From: Bacillota bacterium
Lineage (GTDB): Bacteria; Bacillota; Clostridia; Lachnospirales; Lachnospiraceae
Assembly: GCA_902363515.1 (NCBI GenBank)
Contig: CABJAN010000021.1
Coordinates: forward strand, 1 to 57,576
DNA length: 57,576 nucleotides
Direction of reading: 5' to 3'
Numbering within the stretch: position 1 is the stretch's first letter; each line of letters opens with the position of its first letter. Of the stretch, positions 24,380 to 33,210 are shown piece after piece. Below the pieces are notes generated by a model. It ran no database searches. It was not told the origin of the DNA and saw nothing but the letters and a program-made list of their open reading frames with translations. The position numbers were made by a program, and so were the translations under genes.

Positions 24380-25756
24380 ATGAAGAAAACAGTAGCGACC
24401 AAAATAATAGCATTTTCACTTGCCGCTGTCATGGCATCTGCAACCCTTGCGGGATGTACTTTTGGGTTTGCCAGTGACCCGGATGACCCAAATGAAGTGG
24501 AGGAGAAAGAGGTTATTGATACCTCCATAGATACTTTCCAGTATGATGCAAGTTTGGAGGGAACAAGTATTACCCTGTTAAATTCCAAGGCAGAGATTCA
24601 GAATGCTCTGGAGGAAATGGCAATACAGTTTGAAGAAAAATCAGGGGTACATATTGAGGTAATGCCGGTAACAGACGGTGATTCACCTTATACAAAAGTG
24701 GTAAGCCTTTATAATTCTGGAACACCGGCAACCATGGCGGTTCTGGATACAACGGATGTGATTGCACTGGCAGAAGAAAAGGCTCTGGAGCTTTCCTCGG
24801 AACGGTGGATTCAGGAAGCAGAGGAGTATATGACCAAGGTCAATGGTAAGGTGTACAGTTTCCCACTGTGTATAGAGGGAAGAGGCATGATCTATAACAA
24901 AGCTGTGATTGAGGAGACTCTTGGAAAAGAATTTCATACTGAGTCCATTACCACACTGGATGAATTTAAGGAGCTTTTGGAAGAACTGAGAAAGGCTGGA
25001 ATGGAACGTCCAATCTCTGTGGCAAAAGAAGACTGGTCCTTAGGCGCACATCAGCTTCAGTATATTTATGAAACAGAGGATGGAACCTCACCGGGAACCC
25101 AGGCTGTTATTGAGAGTATCAAAGATGGTACGCTGGATTTAAAAAATTATGACCGTTTAGGACAATTCCTGGATATGTTTGACGTATTGAAAGAATACAA
25201 CGTTGCAAAAGCGGACCCGCTGGGAGCAGATTATGATGAAATGGCTATTGATCTTGCAGATGGTAAGACTGCGTTTTGGTTTAATGGAAACTGGGCATGG
25301 CCGAACCTGGAAGAAGCAGGAGCTGAGAAAGAAGATGAATATGGTTTCCTGCCTTACTTTTTGAATAATGACCCGGAGGATTTTGTAAACTCCAGGATTC
25401 AGGCTTCTCCATCTAAACAGGTGATGATAGACGGACAGATGGCTACGGAAAAGGAAAAAGCGGCGGCCAAGGAGTTTCTCAACTGGATTGTTTACAGTGA
25501 AATCGGACAGCAGATGATTGTGAAGTCAGCAAGCCTTATTCCACCGTTCCAGAATAATTCTTATGAGCCAAAAGACCCATTAAGTCGCGATATTTATGAG
25601 AAAGTTCATGAAGGAAAAACCTTTAATGCTTCTGCTATTGTGCCAAATGACCATTGGGCAGTGCTTGGAGCAGCTATGCAGAAATATCTGGCTGGAAGAA
25701 GCGGCAGGGAGGAAGTAGCGCAAGCTATTGAAAAATATTGGGCAGAGCAGAAATAG
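24380..25756 (+). CDS. Sugar ABC transporter solute-binding lipoprotein
   Basis: Family 1 extracellular sugar-binding protein (MalE/MsmE-like), 458 residues. The signal peptide ends in lipobox LAGC near residue 25, followed by an acidic linker. The mature domain shows EEMAIQFEEKSGVHIEVMPV, VNGKVYSFPLCIEGRGMIYNK, LADGKTAFWFNGNWAWPNLEEA and EFLNWIVYSEIGQQMIVKSASLIPPF, typical for sugar-binding proteins of Firmicutes. ACGAGGAGGAAAAA precedes the ATG. The downstream GH32 and GH13 genes point to sucrose or short fructo-oligosaccharides as ligand. Confidence 0.92.
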   Translation: MKKTVATKIIAFSLAAVMASATLAGCTFGFASDPDDPNEVEEKEVIDTSIDTFQYDASLEGTSITLLNSKAEIQNALEEMAIQFEEKSGVHIEVMPVTDGDSPYTKVVSLYNSGTPATMAVLDTTDVIALAEEKALELSSERWIQEAEEYMTKVNGKVYSFPLCIEGRGMIYNKAVIEETLGKEFHTESITTLDEFKELLEELRKAGMERPISVAKEDWSLGAHQLQYIYETEDGTSPGTQAVIESIKDGTLDLKNYDRLGQFLDMFDVLKEYNVAKADPLGADYDEMAIDLADGKTAFWFNGNWAWPNLEEAGAEKEDEYGFLPYFLNNDPEDFVNSRIQASPSKQVMIDGQMATEKEKAAAKEFLNWIVYSEIGQQMIVKSASLIPPFQNNSYEPKDPLSRDIYEKVHEGKTFNASAIVPNDHWAVLGAAMQKYLAGRSGREEVAQAIEKYWAEQK

Positions 25757-25777
25757 TCAGAGAAAGGGGAGAAATCT

Positions 25778-26650
25778 ATGAAATCAAGTAATAACAAAAA
25801 AGACTTCTGTATATTTGCATTACCGGGATTATTTTGTTTCATTGCAGTGGTAATGGTACCGTTCCTGTACGGGGTATATCTTATTCTGACAGACTGGAAT
25901 GGTGTGTCAAAGGAGAAAAATTTTATCGGACTTGTTAACTTTGCCGGGGTTATGAAGGACACTCAGTTTTGGAGTTCATTGGCTCTGACTTTTAAATATG
26001 TCATTGCAGTAGTAATTCTGGTGAATGTATTGGCTTTTGCGATTGCTTATCTGCTTACAAGGGGAATCAAAGGACAGAATTTCTTCCGGGCAGGCTTTTT
26101 TACACCAAACTTAATCGGTGGTATTGTCCTGGGATATATCTGGCAGTTTGTATTTTCGAGAGTCTTTGTAAACATCGGCGAGAGTACAGGATGGTCTTTT
26201 TTTGAAGCCTCCTGGCTGTCTGATCCGGACAAAGCCTTTCTGGCGCTGGTTGTGGTTTCCGTATGGCAGCTTTCCGGATATATGATTTTAATTTATGTGG
26301 CTGGATTTATGGGACTGAGCAAAGATGTTATGGAAGCAGCCAGTATTGACGGAGCTTCAGGCTGGGTAAAATTAAAAAATATTATTATGCCTCTTATGAT
26401 GTCTTCCATTACTATTTGCCTGTTTCTTACCTTATCCAGGGCATTTATGGTATATGATGTAAACCTTTCATTGACCGCAGGCGCTCCATACGGAACTACT
26501 GAAATGGCAGCCATGCATGTCTATGAAAAAGCTTTTACATCCAGACAGTTTGGCGTAGGACAGGCTGAAGCATTTATCTTATTTATTATTGTAGCCTGCA
26601 TCAGTGGCTTACAGGTATATTTCACAAAGAAGAGGGAGGTTGAAGCGTAA
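25778..26650 (+). CDS. Sugar ABC transporter permease (MalF/UgpA type)
   Basis: First permease of a CUT1-type sugar importer, 290 residues with six membrane segments. Family landmarks are FALPGLFCFI and LTDWNG in the N-terminal part, FRAGFFTPNLIGGIVLGYIW, and the coupling loop MEAASIDGASGWVKLKNIIMPLM. It overlaps the next permease by one base. No ATP-binding subunit is encoded in this operon, so a shared MsmK/UgpC-type ATPase elsewhere in the genome is probably used. Confidence 0.93.
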   Translation: MKSSNNKKDFCIFALPGLFCFIAVVMVPFLYGVYLILTDWNGVSKEKNFIGLVNFAGVMKDTQFWSSLALTFKYVIAVVILVNVLAFAIAYLLTRGIKGQNFFRAGFFTPNLIGGIVLGYIWQFVFSRVFVNIGESTGWSFFEASWLSDPDKAFLALVVVSVWQLSGYMILIYVAGFMGLSKDVMEAASIDGASGWVKLKNIIMPLMMSSITICLFLTLSRAFMVYDVNLSLTAGAPYGTTEMAAMHVYEKAFTSRQFGVGQAEAFILFIIVACISGLQVYFTKKREVEA

Positions 26651-27486
26651 TGAAGAAAAAAATAACCAATATGCTTTCTACAGCAGTATTACTGGTTTTG
26701 TTTGCAGCATATATGTTTCCTTTTGTCATGGTGTTGATTAACTCCCTGAAACAGAAAAGAGATATTATTAAAAGTCCATTTTCCTGGCTGTTTACCATAA
26801 AGGGGTTATCTTTTGATAATTTTGTAAAGGCATTTACACAGATGGACTTTCCAAGGGCTTTTGGAAATTCCCTGATTGTAACGGTTACAGCCACTGTGCT
26901 GGTAACATTACTGGCATCTATGCTGGCATACTATATTGTGCGCCATAACAATAAAATTTCCAAGCTGACCTTTTCTTTTATGGTGGCATCTATGATTATT
27001 CCTTTTCAGGCAATTATGATTCCGCTGGTAAGCATTTATGGAGGCACGCTGAATGTTCTGAATCATAGAGCAACATTAATTTTTATGCATACAGGTTTTT
27101 CTATGGCAATGTCTGTGTTTATGTTCCATGGCTTCATTAAAGGAAGTGTTCCTGTGGCTCTGGAGGAAGCAGCCTATATTGATGGCTGTACCCACAGACA
27201 GACGTATTTTAAAGTTGTGTTTCCTCTCTTGAAACCTATTATTTCCACCATGGCAATTTTAAATTCCATGGCGTTTTGGAATGATTTCCTTTTGCCATCT
27301 CTGGTTTTAACAGATAAGAAACTTCTTACTTTGCCACTGTCTACTTATAGCTTCTATGGAACCTATTCCGCAGATTACGGAACCATTATGGCCGGCTTGC
27401 TGCTTTGCGTGATTCCTATTTTAGTGCTTTATGTTATTCTTCAGAAACAGATTATCAGTGGTGTTGTAGCAGGCGCAGTGAAATAA
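26650..27486 (+). CDS. Sugar ABC transporter permease (MalG/UgpE type)
   Basis: Second CUT1 permease, 278 residues. It has the MalG-like start FPFVMVLINSLKQKRDI, FGNSLIVTVTATVLVTLLASM, and the coupling loop LEEAAYIDGCTHRQTYFKVVFPLLKP. The start codon shares its A with the TAA stop of the upstream permease. It pairs with that subunit to form the sugar channel. Confidence 0.93.
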   Translation: MKKKITNMLSTAVLLVLFAAYMFPFVMVLINSLKQKRDIIKSPFSWLFTIKGLSFDNFVKAFTQMDFPRAFGNSLIVTVTATVLVTLLASMLAYYIVRHNNKISKLTFSFMVASMIIPFQAIMIPLVSIYGGTLNVLNHRATLIFMHTGFSMAMSVFMFHGFIKGSVPVALEEAAYIDGCTHRQTYFKVVFPLLKPIISTMAILNSMAFWNDFLLPSLVLTDKKLLTLPLSTYSFYGTYSADYGTIMAGLLLCVIPILVLYVILQKQIISGVVAGAVK

Positions 27487-27518
27487 CAGCAGTATTTTGG
27501 AAAAGGGAGTATCTGGTT

Positions 27519-28868
27519 ATGATAAAAGACACATTACATATAAAAGCACCTGGAAACTGGATTAATGACCCAAACGGATTTATTTATTATAAAGGAAAAT
27601 ATCATTTATTTTATCAGTATTTTCCTTTTGCACCAGAATGGGGAACCATGCACTGGGGACATGCAGTAAGTGAGGATTTGCTGCATTGGACACATTTGAA
27701 AGTGGCGCTATATCCTACAAAACCATATGACAGAAATGGGATTTTTTCGGGAAGCGCTCTGGAAAAGGATGGAAAATTATATCTTTATTATTCTGCAGTG
27801 AGGTATCTGGAAGAGGAGGAAGAGAATATCCATCATGCAAAAAATGAGAACTTTGTTACCAGCCAGGCTATGCTGATTTCAGAAGATGGGTTTTCTTTTG
27901 ATAATAAGAATGCCAAGAAACAGATAATACCGGTTCTTCAGGATGAGAAAATCGGACACGGTACCCATACCAGAGACCCCAAGGTATGGAAGTACCAGAA
28001 CTCATACTATATGATTTTGGGAAGTACCATTTCAGGCACAAAGGGACGGGTTCTGTTTTACAAAAGCCAGGATGGCACAGAGTGGGAATATATTACCCAG
28101 TATACTCATAAAAATTTCGGAAGTATTCTGGAATGTCCGGATCTTTTTGAAGTACAGGGGCAGTATGTGTTTCAGGGCTCACCCATGAATATTTTGGAAG
28201 ACGGACTGGAATATGCGCATAATGCGATTTGTGCTTTGGCAGAATTTCAGGAGGGAAAATGCGAACTTTCTATGCCGGATACCTATCGATTTATTGATTA
28301 TGGGCTGGATTTGTATGCGCCTCAGACCAATGTGGATAAAGACGGAAATCGTGTGATGATGGCGTGGATGCGTATGCCAAAGCCTGTGGAAGGTGTAGGA
28401 GAGCGTAGTACGTGGAATGGAATGATGTGTACACCAAGGGTGATTGAAATTGAGAAGGGACACATTTTTTACAAAATCCATCCACAGACAGACCGGTATC
28501 TGTCCAGAGAAGTTACGGACAGGAGGAAACTAGACTGGAGCAGACCTTTCCGCATTAAGACCACTTTAAAAGAGGGGGAAAACATAGATGTTGGAGGGTA
28601 TCAGATTACCATTGAAGAAGATTGTGTAAAGGGAGACAGAACACAGGTATTTGATTCCTTATCTGGCTTCAGAAGGACAGCAAAGACGCCAAAACTGGGT
28701 GGCAGATATGATTTGGATATTATTGTGGATGAAAATCTTATAGAAATTTTTGTAAACGAAGGACAATATGTATTAAGCCATGTAGTATACGACTTGAAAA
28801 AACAGCTTACAGGTTCCATAGGAAAACTATTAACAGGAGAGGAGAAGGGCTATGAGAAAAAGAGATAA
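27519..28868 (+). CDS. GH32 beta-fructofuranosidase (sucrase/levanase type)
   Basis: Glycoside hydrolase family 32, 449 residues, no signal peptide, so intracellular. The three catalytic blocks are present: WINDPNG (nucleophile Asp17), TRDPKV (transition-state Asp153) and ECPDLF (acid/base Glu205), plus FSGSA. It should release fructose from sucrose, sucrose 6-phosphate or short fructans taken up by the ABC importer. With an ABC rather than a PTS system, the unphosphorylated sugar is the more likely substrate. ATG at 27519 follows AAAAGGGAGTATCTGGTT; the frame upstream overlaps the permease. It overlaps the amylosucrase-like gene by 17 bases. Confidence 0.93.
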   Translation: MIKDTLHIKAPGNWINDPNGFIYYKGKYHLFYQYFPFAPEWGTMHWGHAVSEDLLHWTHLKVALYPTKPYDRNGIFSGSALEKDGKLYLYYSAVRYLEEEEENIHHAKNENFVTSQAMLISEDGFSFDNKNAKKQIIPVLQDEKIGHGTHTRDPKVWKYQNSYYMILGSTISGTKGRVLFYKSQDGTEWEYITQYTHKNFGSILECPDLFEVQGQYVFQGSPMNILEDGLEYAHNAICALAEFQEGKCELSMPDTYRFIDYGLDLYAPQTNVDKDGNRVMMAWMRMPKPVEGVGERSTWNGMMCTPRVIEIEKGHIFYKIHPQTDRYLSREVTDRRKLDWSRPFRIKTTLKEGENIDVGGYQITIEEDCVKGDRTQVFDSLSGFRRTAKTPKLGGRYDLDIIVDENLIEIFVNEGQYVLSHVVYDLKKQLTGSIGKLLTGEEKGYEKKR

Positions 28869-30687
28869 TGCGTTTCAGAAAAGGCTGTCCAGGCATCATG
28901 ATGAGTTGAAATGGTTATACATGGAATTATATGGAAATGAATCGATGTTTGCGGAACTTACTTCCCAGATGTATGAGTATTATCAGAATAGAAAAGCCGG
29001 GCTGAAAAGCAGGGATGATAAAAGAGAAAAAAATCCAGACTGGTTTAAGAAAAATGATATGCTTGGGATGATGCTCTACATTGATAATTTTGCGGGGAAT
29101 ATAAAAGGGGTTCAGGAAAAGCTGGATTACTTAAAATCTTGTAATGTAAACTGTGCCCATTTGATGCCATTTTTGGATTCCCCACAGGGACGCTCTGACG
29201 GAGGCTATGCAGTGGCAGATTTCCGCAAGGTGAAGCCGGAGCTTGGCACCATAGAAGATTTGGCAGAGCTTACAGAGAAATGTCATCAAAAAGACATGAA
29301 TGTGTGCATGGATTTTGTGATGAATCATACGTCCGAGGACCACGAGTGGGCAAAGCGCGCAAGACAGGGTGACGGGGAGTATATGAGCCGCTACTTTTTC
29401 TATGACAGCAATGAAATCCCAGAAAAATATGAGGAAACAGTGCCTCAGGTATTCCCTGCTACAGCGCCTGGAAACTTTACTTATCTGCCAGAAATGAAAC
29501 AGTATGTACTCACTACCTTTTATCCTTATCAATGGGACTTAAATTATAAAAATCCAAGAGTGTTTAATGAAATGATGTACAATTTCCTGTTTCTGGCAAA
29601 TCAGGGAATTGATATTGTACGTATTGATGCAGTACCGTATATCTGGAAAGAATTAGGAACCTCATGCAGAAATCTGGAAAGAGTGCATACTATTGTGCGT
29701 ATGATGCGTATCATTGGGGAAATTGTGTGTCCAAGTGTAATCCTTTTGGGAGAAGTGGTTATGGAGCCAGAAAAAGTAGTGCCTTATTTCGGAACTGTAG
29801 AGAAGCCGGAGTGTCATATGCTCTATAATGTGACGACCATGGCAACTACCTGGCATAGCCTTGCCACAGAGGATATCCGCCTTTTAAAGCAGCAGATGGA
29901 TGTTGTGAACCAGCTGCCCAAAGAATATACATTTTTGAATTATCTCCGGTGCCATGATGATATTGGCTGGGGGCTGGATTTTGGCACCCTGAAAAGCTGG
30001 GGTATGGAAGAAGTGCTCCATAAGAGATTTTTAAATGATTTCTATACAGGCAGATATGAAGGAAGTGTCAGCAGAGGAGAGCTTTATAATGATGACCCGG
30101 TAACACAGGATGCAAGGTTTTGTGGAACAACAGCTTCTATGTGCGGTGTGGAAAGTGCGGGATTTGAAAGAAATGAAACAAAAATGGAGGCAGCTATCCG
30201 GTTAGATGTTATGCTTCATGCGTATATGCTTACACAGTCAGGAATTCCTATGCTGTACAGCGGGGATGAGATTGCACAGGTGAATGATTATACCTATAAA
30301 GAGAACCCATTGAAGCAAGAGGATTCCCGCTATATTCACAGAGGTGCATTTCACTGGGAACTTGCAAAGAACAGAAACGATATTTCTACTGTAGAAGGAA
30401 AAGTATTTCAAGGGTTGACAAAACTGGAAAGACTGCGAAAAACAGAAGCGGTATTTGATTCTTCTGCCAGCGTGTATACCTATGATGTGCATGACAATGG
30501 GATTCTTTGTATTATGAGAGAAAAGGCCGGGGAGAAATTTTTTGGGATTTTCAATTTCAGCAGCAAAGCCAGAACTGCATGGATGCAGGAAGAAGGAAAC
30601 TATAAGAATCTGATAAGTGGAGAAACAGTAGAATTAAAAGATGTATTCATTCCGGCTCATGGGTTTATCTGGGCGAAACGGATATAA
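28852..30687 (+). CDS. GH13 amylosucrase-like enzyme (subfamily 4)
   Basis: A 611-residue GH13 enzyme with the amylosucrase architecture: an N-terminal helical domain (1-65), then the barrel. Motifs are DFVMNHTSEDHEW (154-166), IDIVRIDAVPYIWK with nucleophile Asp259, LLGEVV with acid/base Glu301, and RCHDDIGWG (367-374). These match Neisseria-type amylosucrase (about 636 residues) rather than sucrose phosphorylase. Amylosucrase uses sucrose to build alpha-1,4-glucan and releases fructose; sucrose hydrolase or an isomaltulose/trehalulose former are alternatives. It sits in the same operon as the GH32 enzyme, giving the cell two fates for imported sucrose: hydrolysis or polymer storage. Confidence 0.88.
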   Translation: MRKRDNAFQKRLSRHHDELKWLYMELYGNESMFAELTSQMYEYYQNRKAGLKSRDDKREKNPDWFKKNDMLGMMLYIDNFAGNIKGVQEKLDYLKSCNVNCAHLMPFLDSPQGRSDGGYAVADFRKVKPELGTIEDLAELTEKCHQKDMNVCMDFVMNHTSEDHEWAKRARQGDGEYMSRYFFYDSNEIPEKYEETVPQVFPATAPGNFTYLPEMKQYVLTTFYPYQWDLNYKNPRVFNEMMYNFLFLANQGIDIVRIDAVPYIWKELGTSCRNLERVHTIVRMMRIIGEIVCPSVILLGEVVMEPEKVVPYFGTVEKPECHMLYNVTTMATTWHSLATEDIRLLKQQMDVVNQLPKEYTFLNYLRCHDDIGWGLDFGTLKSWGMEEVLHKRFLNDFYTGRYEGSVSRGELYNDDPVTQDARFCGTTASMCGVESAGFERNETKMEAAIRLDVMLHAYMLTQSGIPMLYSGDEIAQVNDYTYKENPLKQEDSRYIHRGAFHWELAKNRNDISTVEGKVFQGLTKLERLRKTEAVFDSSASVYTYDVHDNGILCIMREKAGEKFFGIFNFSSKARTAWMQEEGNYKNLISGETVELKDVFIPAHGFIWAKRI

Positions 30688-30707
30688 GTAAAAGTGTAAC
30701 AAAAGAA

Positions 30708-30757
30708 GGTCTCCTGTATCACCTGATATATTAGCGTGATACAGGAGGCCTTTATAT
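30708..30757. terminator. Bidirectional terminator
   Basis: GGTCTCCTGTATCA (30708-30721) pairs with TGATACAGGAGGCC (30737-30750) with one mismatch, followed by TTTATAT. It separates the sugar operon from convergent ilvE. Confidence 0.85.
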
Positions 30758-30771
30758 AAATTCAGATTTTG

Positions 30772-31797
30772 TTATTCAATGACCTTCAGCCAGCCCTCCG
30801 GCGCTTCCAGCCGACCCATCTGAATACCGGTTAAGGTATCATAGAGTTTCTGTGTCACCGGTCCCATAGCCTCCATGCCGCTTGGGAAGCAGATTTCTTT
30901 TCCGTGGTCTACGATTTTGCCCACAGGAGAGATGACTGCAGCAGTACCGCACAGTCCGCATTCGGCGAAATCTTTTACCTCTTCCAGGTATACCTCACGT
31001 TCTTCTACTTCCAGACCCAGGTATTCTTTTGCTACATACATGAGAGAGCGGCGGGTAATGGAAGGCAGAATGCTGTTGGATTTCGGTGTGACAACTTTTC
31101 CCTCTTTTGTGATAAATAAGAAGTTTGCGCCGCCGGTTTCTTCTACCTTTGTTCTGGTACCTGCATCCAGGTACATGTTTTCATCAAAGCCCTGATTATG
31201 GGCATCCATAATAGCGTGAAGGCTCATAGCATAGTTCAGTCCAGCCTTAATGTGGCCGGTTCCATGAGGCGCAGCCCGGTCAAAGTCACTGACGCGGATA
31301 GTAAGTGGCTTAACCCCTCCTTTAAAGTAAGGACCTACTGGTGTAACGAAAATACGGAACTGATATTCATCTGCAGGCTTTACTCCAATAACAGGGTTAC
31401 TTCCAAACATATAAGGACGGATATACAAGGTAGCGCCGGAACCATAAGGCGGAACATAGGCTGCGTTTGCTTTTACTGTATCAACTACTGCCTGTATGAA
31501 GCGGTCTTCCGGGAAAACCGGCATTTCCAGTCTTCTGGCAGAATCAGCCATGCGGCTTGCATTTAAGTCCGGGCGGAAGGTGACAATGCGTCCGTCCTGT
31601 GTGGTATAGGCCTTCATCCCCTCAAAGACAGTCTGAGCATATTGCAGTACACCTGCACATTCACTGATAACAACTTTGTCATCCTCTGTCATTCTTCCTT
31701 CATCCCATTTTCCATCTTTAAAATCAGATACAAAACGATAATCTGTTTTTACATATCCAAAACCAAGATTAGACCAGTCAATGTTCTTTTTCTCCAT
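30772..31797 (-). CDS. ilvE: Branched-chain amino acid aminotransferase
   Basis: Class IV PLP-dependent transaminase for leucine, isoleucine and valine synthesis and breakdown, 341 residues. It is of the longer IlvE form (BCAT type II): LGFGYVKTDYRF, GVLQYAQTVFEGMKAY, GATLYIRPYMFGSNP, and the PLP lysine in HIKAGLNYAMSL. GGTKVEETGGANFLF-like and CGTAAVISPVG segments also fit. The ATG at 31797 has GGAGGAACTCAAC upstream; a start five codons earlier overlaps that site. The gene stands alone, convergent with the sucrose operon and divergent from xpaC. Confidence 0.95.
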   Translation of the reverse strand: MEKKNIDWSNLGFGYVKTDYRFVSDFKDGKWDEGRMTEDDKVVISECAGVLQYAQTVFEGMKAYTTQDGRIVTFRPDLNASRMADSARRLEMPVFPEDRFIQAVVDTVKANAAYVPPYGSGATLYIRPYMFGSNPVIGVKPADEYQFRIFVTPVGPYFKGGVKPLTIRVSDFDRAAPHGTGHIKAGLNYAMSLHAIMDAHNQGFDENMYLDAGTRTKVEETGGANFLFITKEGKVVTPKSNSILPSITRRSLMYVAKEYLGLEVEEREVYLEEVKDFAECGLCGTAAVISPVGKIVDHGKEICFPSGMEAMGPVTQKLYDTLTGIQMGRLEAPEGWLKVIE

Positions 31798-31980
31798 GTT
31801 GAGTTCCTCCATTCTGCCGCGGCTGCGGTATGTTTTCTGAATTTTTTACCATTATAAAACTTTAACGTGTGAATTGCAAGAGATGTTCCGTTGCTTTTTT
31901 GCAATCTTTCATATATAATTTAAGAAAGCGGGCAAAAGCAAGTGTCCGGTGAAACAGCAAAAGAATGGGGAGTGAAGAAA

Positions 31981-33204
31981 ATGTCTGGAAATGACTGGAA
32001 TGGACTAGGCAGAGATGTGAAAGATATTGTGGAAAATGCCATTAATACCGGAGATTTCGGGGCTTTAAACAGAGACCTTGGAGTAACTCTTGAAAATGCT
32101 ATAGGAAATATGGCAAGGAATTTCAGAAAGCCAGGAGCAAATGATTATCAGACTTGTGACCAGAATGACGGATGCCACAAAAGCTCCTACTGCCCTTATG
32201 GGAATGATAGAAGCTACGGGAATACATCCAGAAGAATACAAAAAGCAAGGGAAGAATTTGCTCTTTTTATCAATACCAGAAAAATGAAAGGACTTAGTAT
32301 TGCCGCCCTGATTACAGGACTGATTCTGGCTGTGAGCAGTGGATTTGTTCTTGGGATTATGGGAATTGTGGCATTGCTGTGGGAATATGCGGTGAAACCC
32401 TTCATCGTTACAGCAGCAGTTTTAGTTCCCATAGGATGTGCAGGAGTGGTGGCAGCAGTCTGGGGAAACAGAACCAGAAAACAGGTGGCCAGATTCCGGG
32501 CTTATGTAAAAACGTTAAACGGAAAAGCCTATGGCAACATTAAGGACTTAGCCAGAAGCGTTGGAAAATCAGAGAAATTTGTAGTAAAAGATCTTTCAAA
32601 AATGATTGAAAAAAGGATGTTTCTGGAAGGCCATTTAGATGAGAATAATACCTGTCTTATGGCAAGTAATGATGCTTATGAGCAGTATATGGAAACCCAG
32701 AAAAATATGGAACGTATGAAAGAACAGGCGGCAAGAGAGCCTAAGCGTCAGCTTTCAGAAGAGGCAAGGAAAACCATAGAGGCAGGAAATCGTTATATTG
32801 AGGAAATCAGAAGAAGCAATGATGCCATTCCCGGCATTGAGATTTCCAACAAGATGTACCACCTGGAAAATGTCATCCGCCGGATTTTCCAGCGGGTGGA
32901 AGAACATCCGGAGCTCATTGATGATCTTCATAAATTTATGGATTATTATCTTCCTACTACCATGAAGCTCTTAAATGCTTACGAAGAACTGGATAAGCAG
33001 GAGCTTACCGGGGAACACGTGCAAAGCGCCAAGACAGAGATTGAAAATACATTAGACACCATTAATGACGCTTTTGAAAACCTGTTGGATAGCTTTTATA
33101 AAGAAACAGCCTGGGACGTGTCTTCTGATATTTCTGTACTGAAGACCATGCTGGCTCAGGAGGGACTGACTGGTAAGAAAGATTTTAAAGAGAAAGGAAA
33201 TTAA
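31981..33204 (+). CDS. XpaC-family membrane protein
   Basis: A 407-residue protein resembling the XpaC (5-bromo-4-chloroindolyl phosphate hydrolysis) family, normally found paired with TelA. An N-terminal amphipathic, polar region (1-100) is followed by two hydrophobic segments (about 104-130 and 139-162). The cytoplasmic helical tail contains YHLENVIRRIFQRVEEHPE and FMDYYLPTTMKLLNAYEELD, the most typical family segment. Biochemical role is unclear; the pair is linked with envelope or toxic-anion stress. The ATG at 31981 has GGGGAGTGAAGAAA before it. telA starts six bases after its stop. Confidence 0.8.
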   Translation: MSGNDWNGLGRDVKDIVENAINTGDFGALNRDLGVTLENAIGNMARNFRKPGANDYQTCDQNDGCHKSSYCPYGNDRSYGNTSRRIQKAREEFALFINTRKMKGLSIAALITGLILAVSSGFVLGIMGIVALLWEYAVKPFIVTAAVLVPIGCAGVVAAVWGNRTRKQVARFRAYVKTLNGKAYGNIKDLARSVGKSEKFVVKDLSKMIEKRMFLEGHLDENNTCLMASNDAYEQYMETQKNMERMKEQAAREPKRQLSEEARKTIEAGNRYIEEIRRSNDAIPGIEISNKMYHLENVIRRIFQRVEEHPELIDDLHKFMDYYLPTTMKLLNAYEELDKQELTGEHVQSAKTEIENTLDTINDAFENLLDSFYKETAWDVSSDISVLKTMLAQEGLTGKKDFKEKGN

Positions 33205-33210
33205 GAGAGT

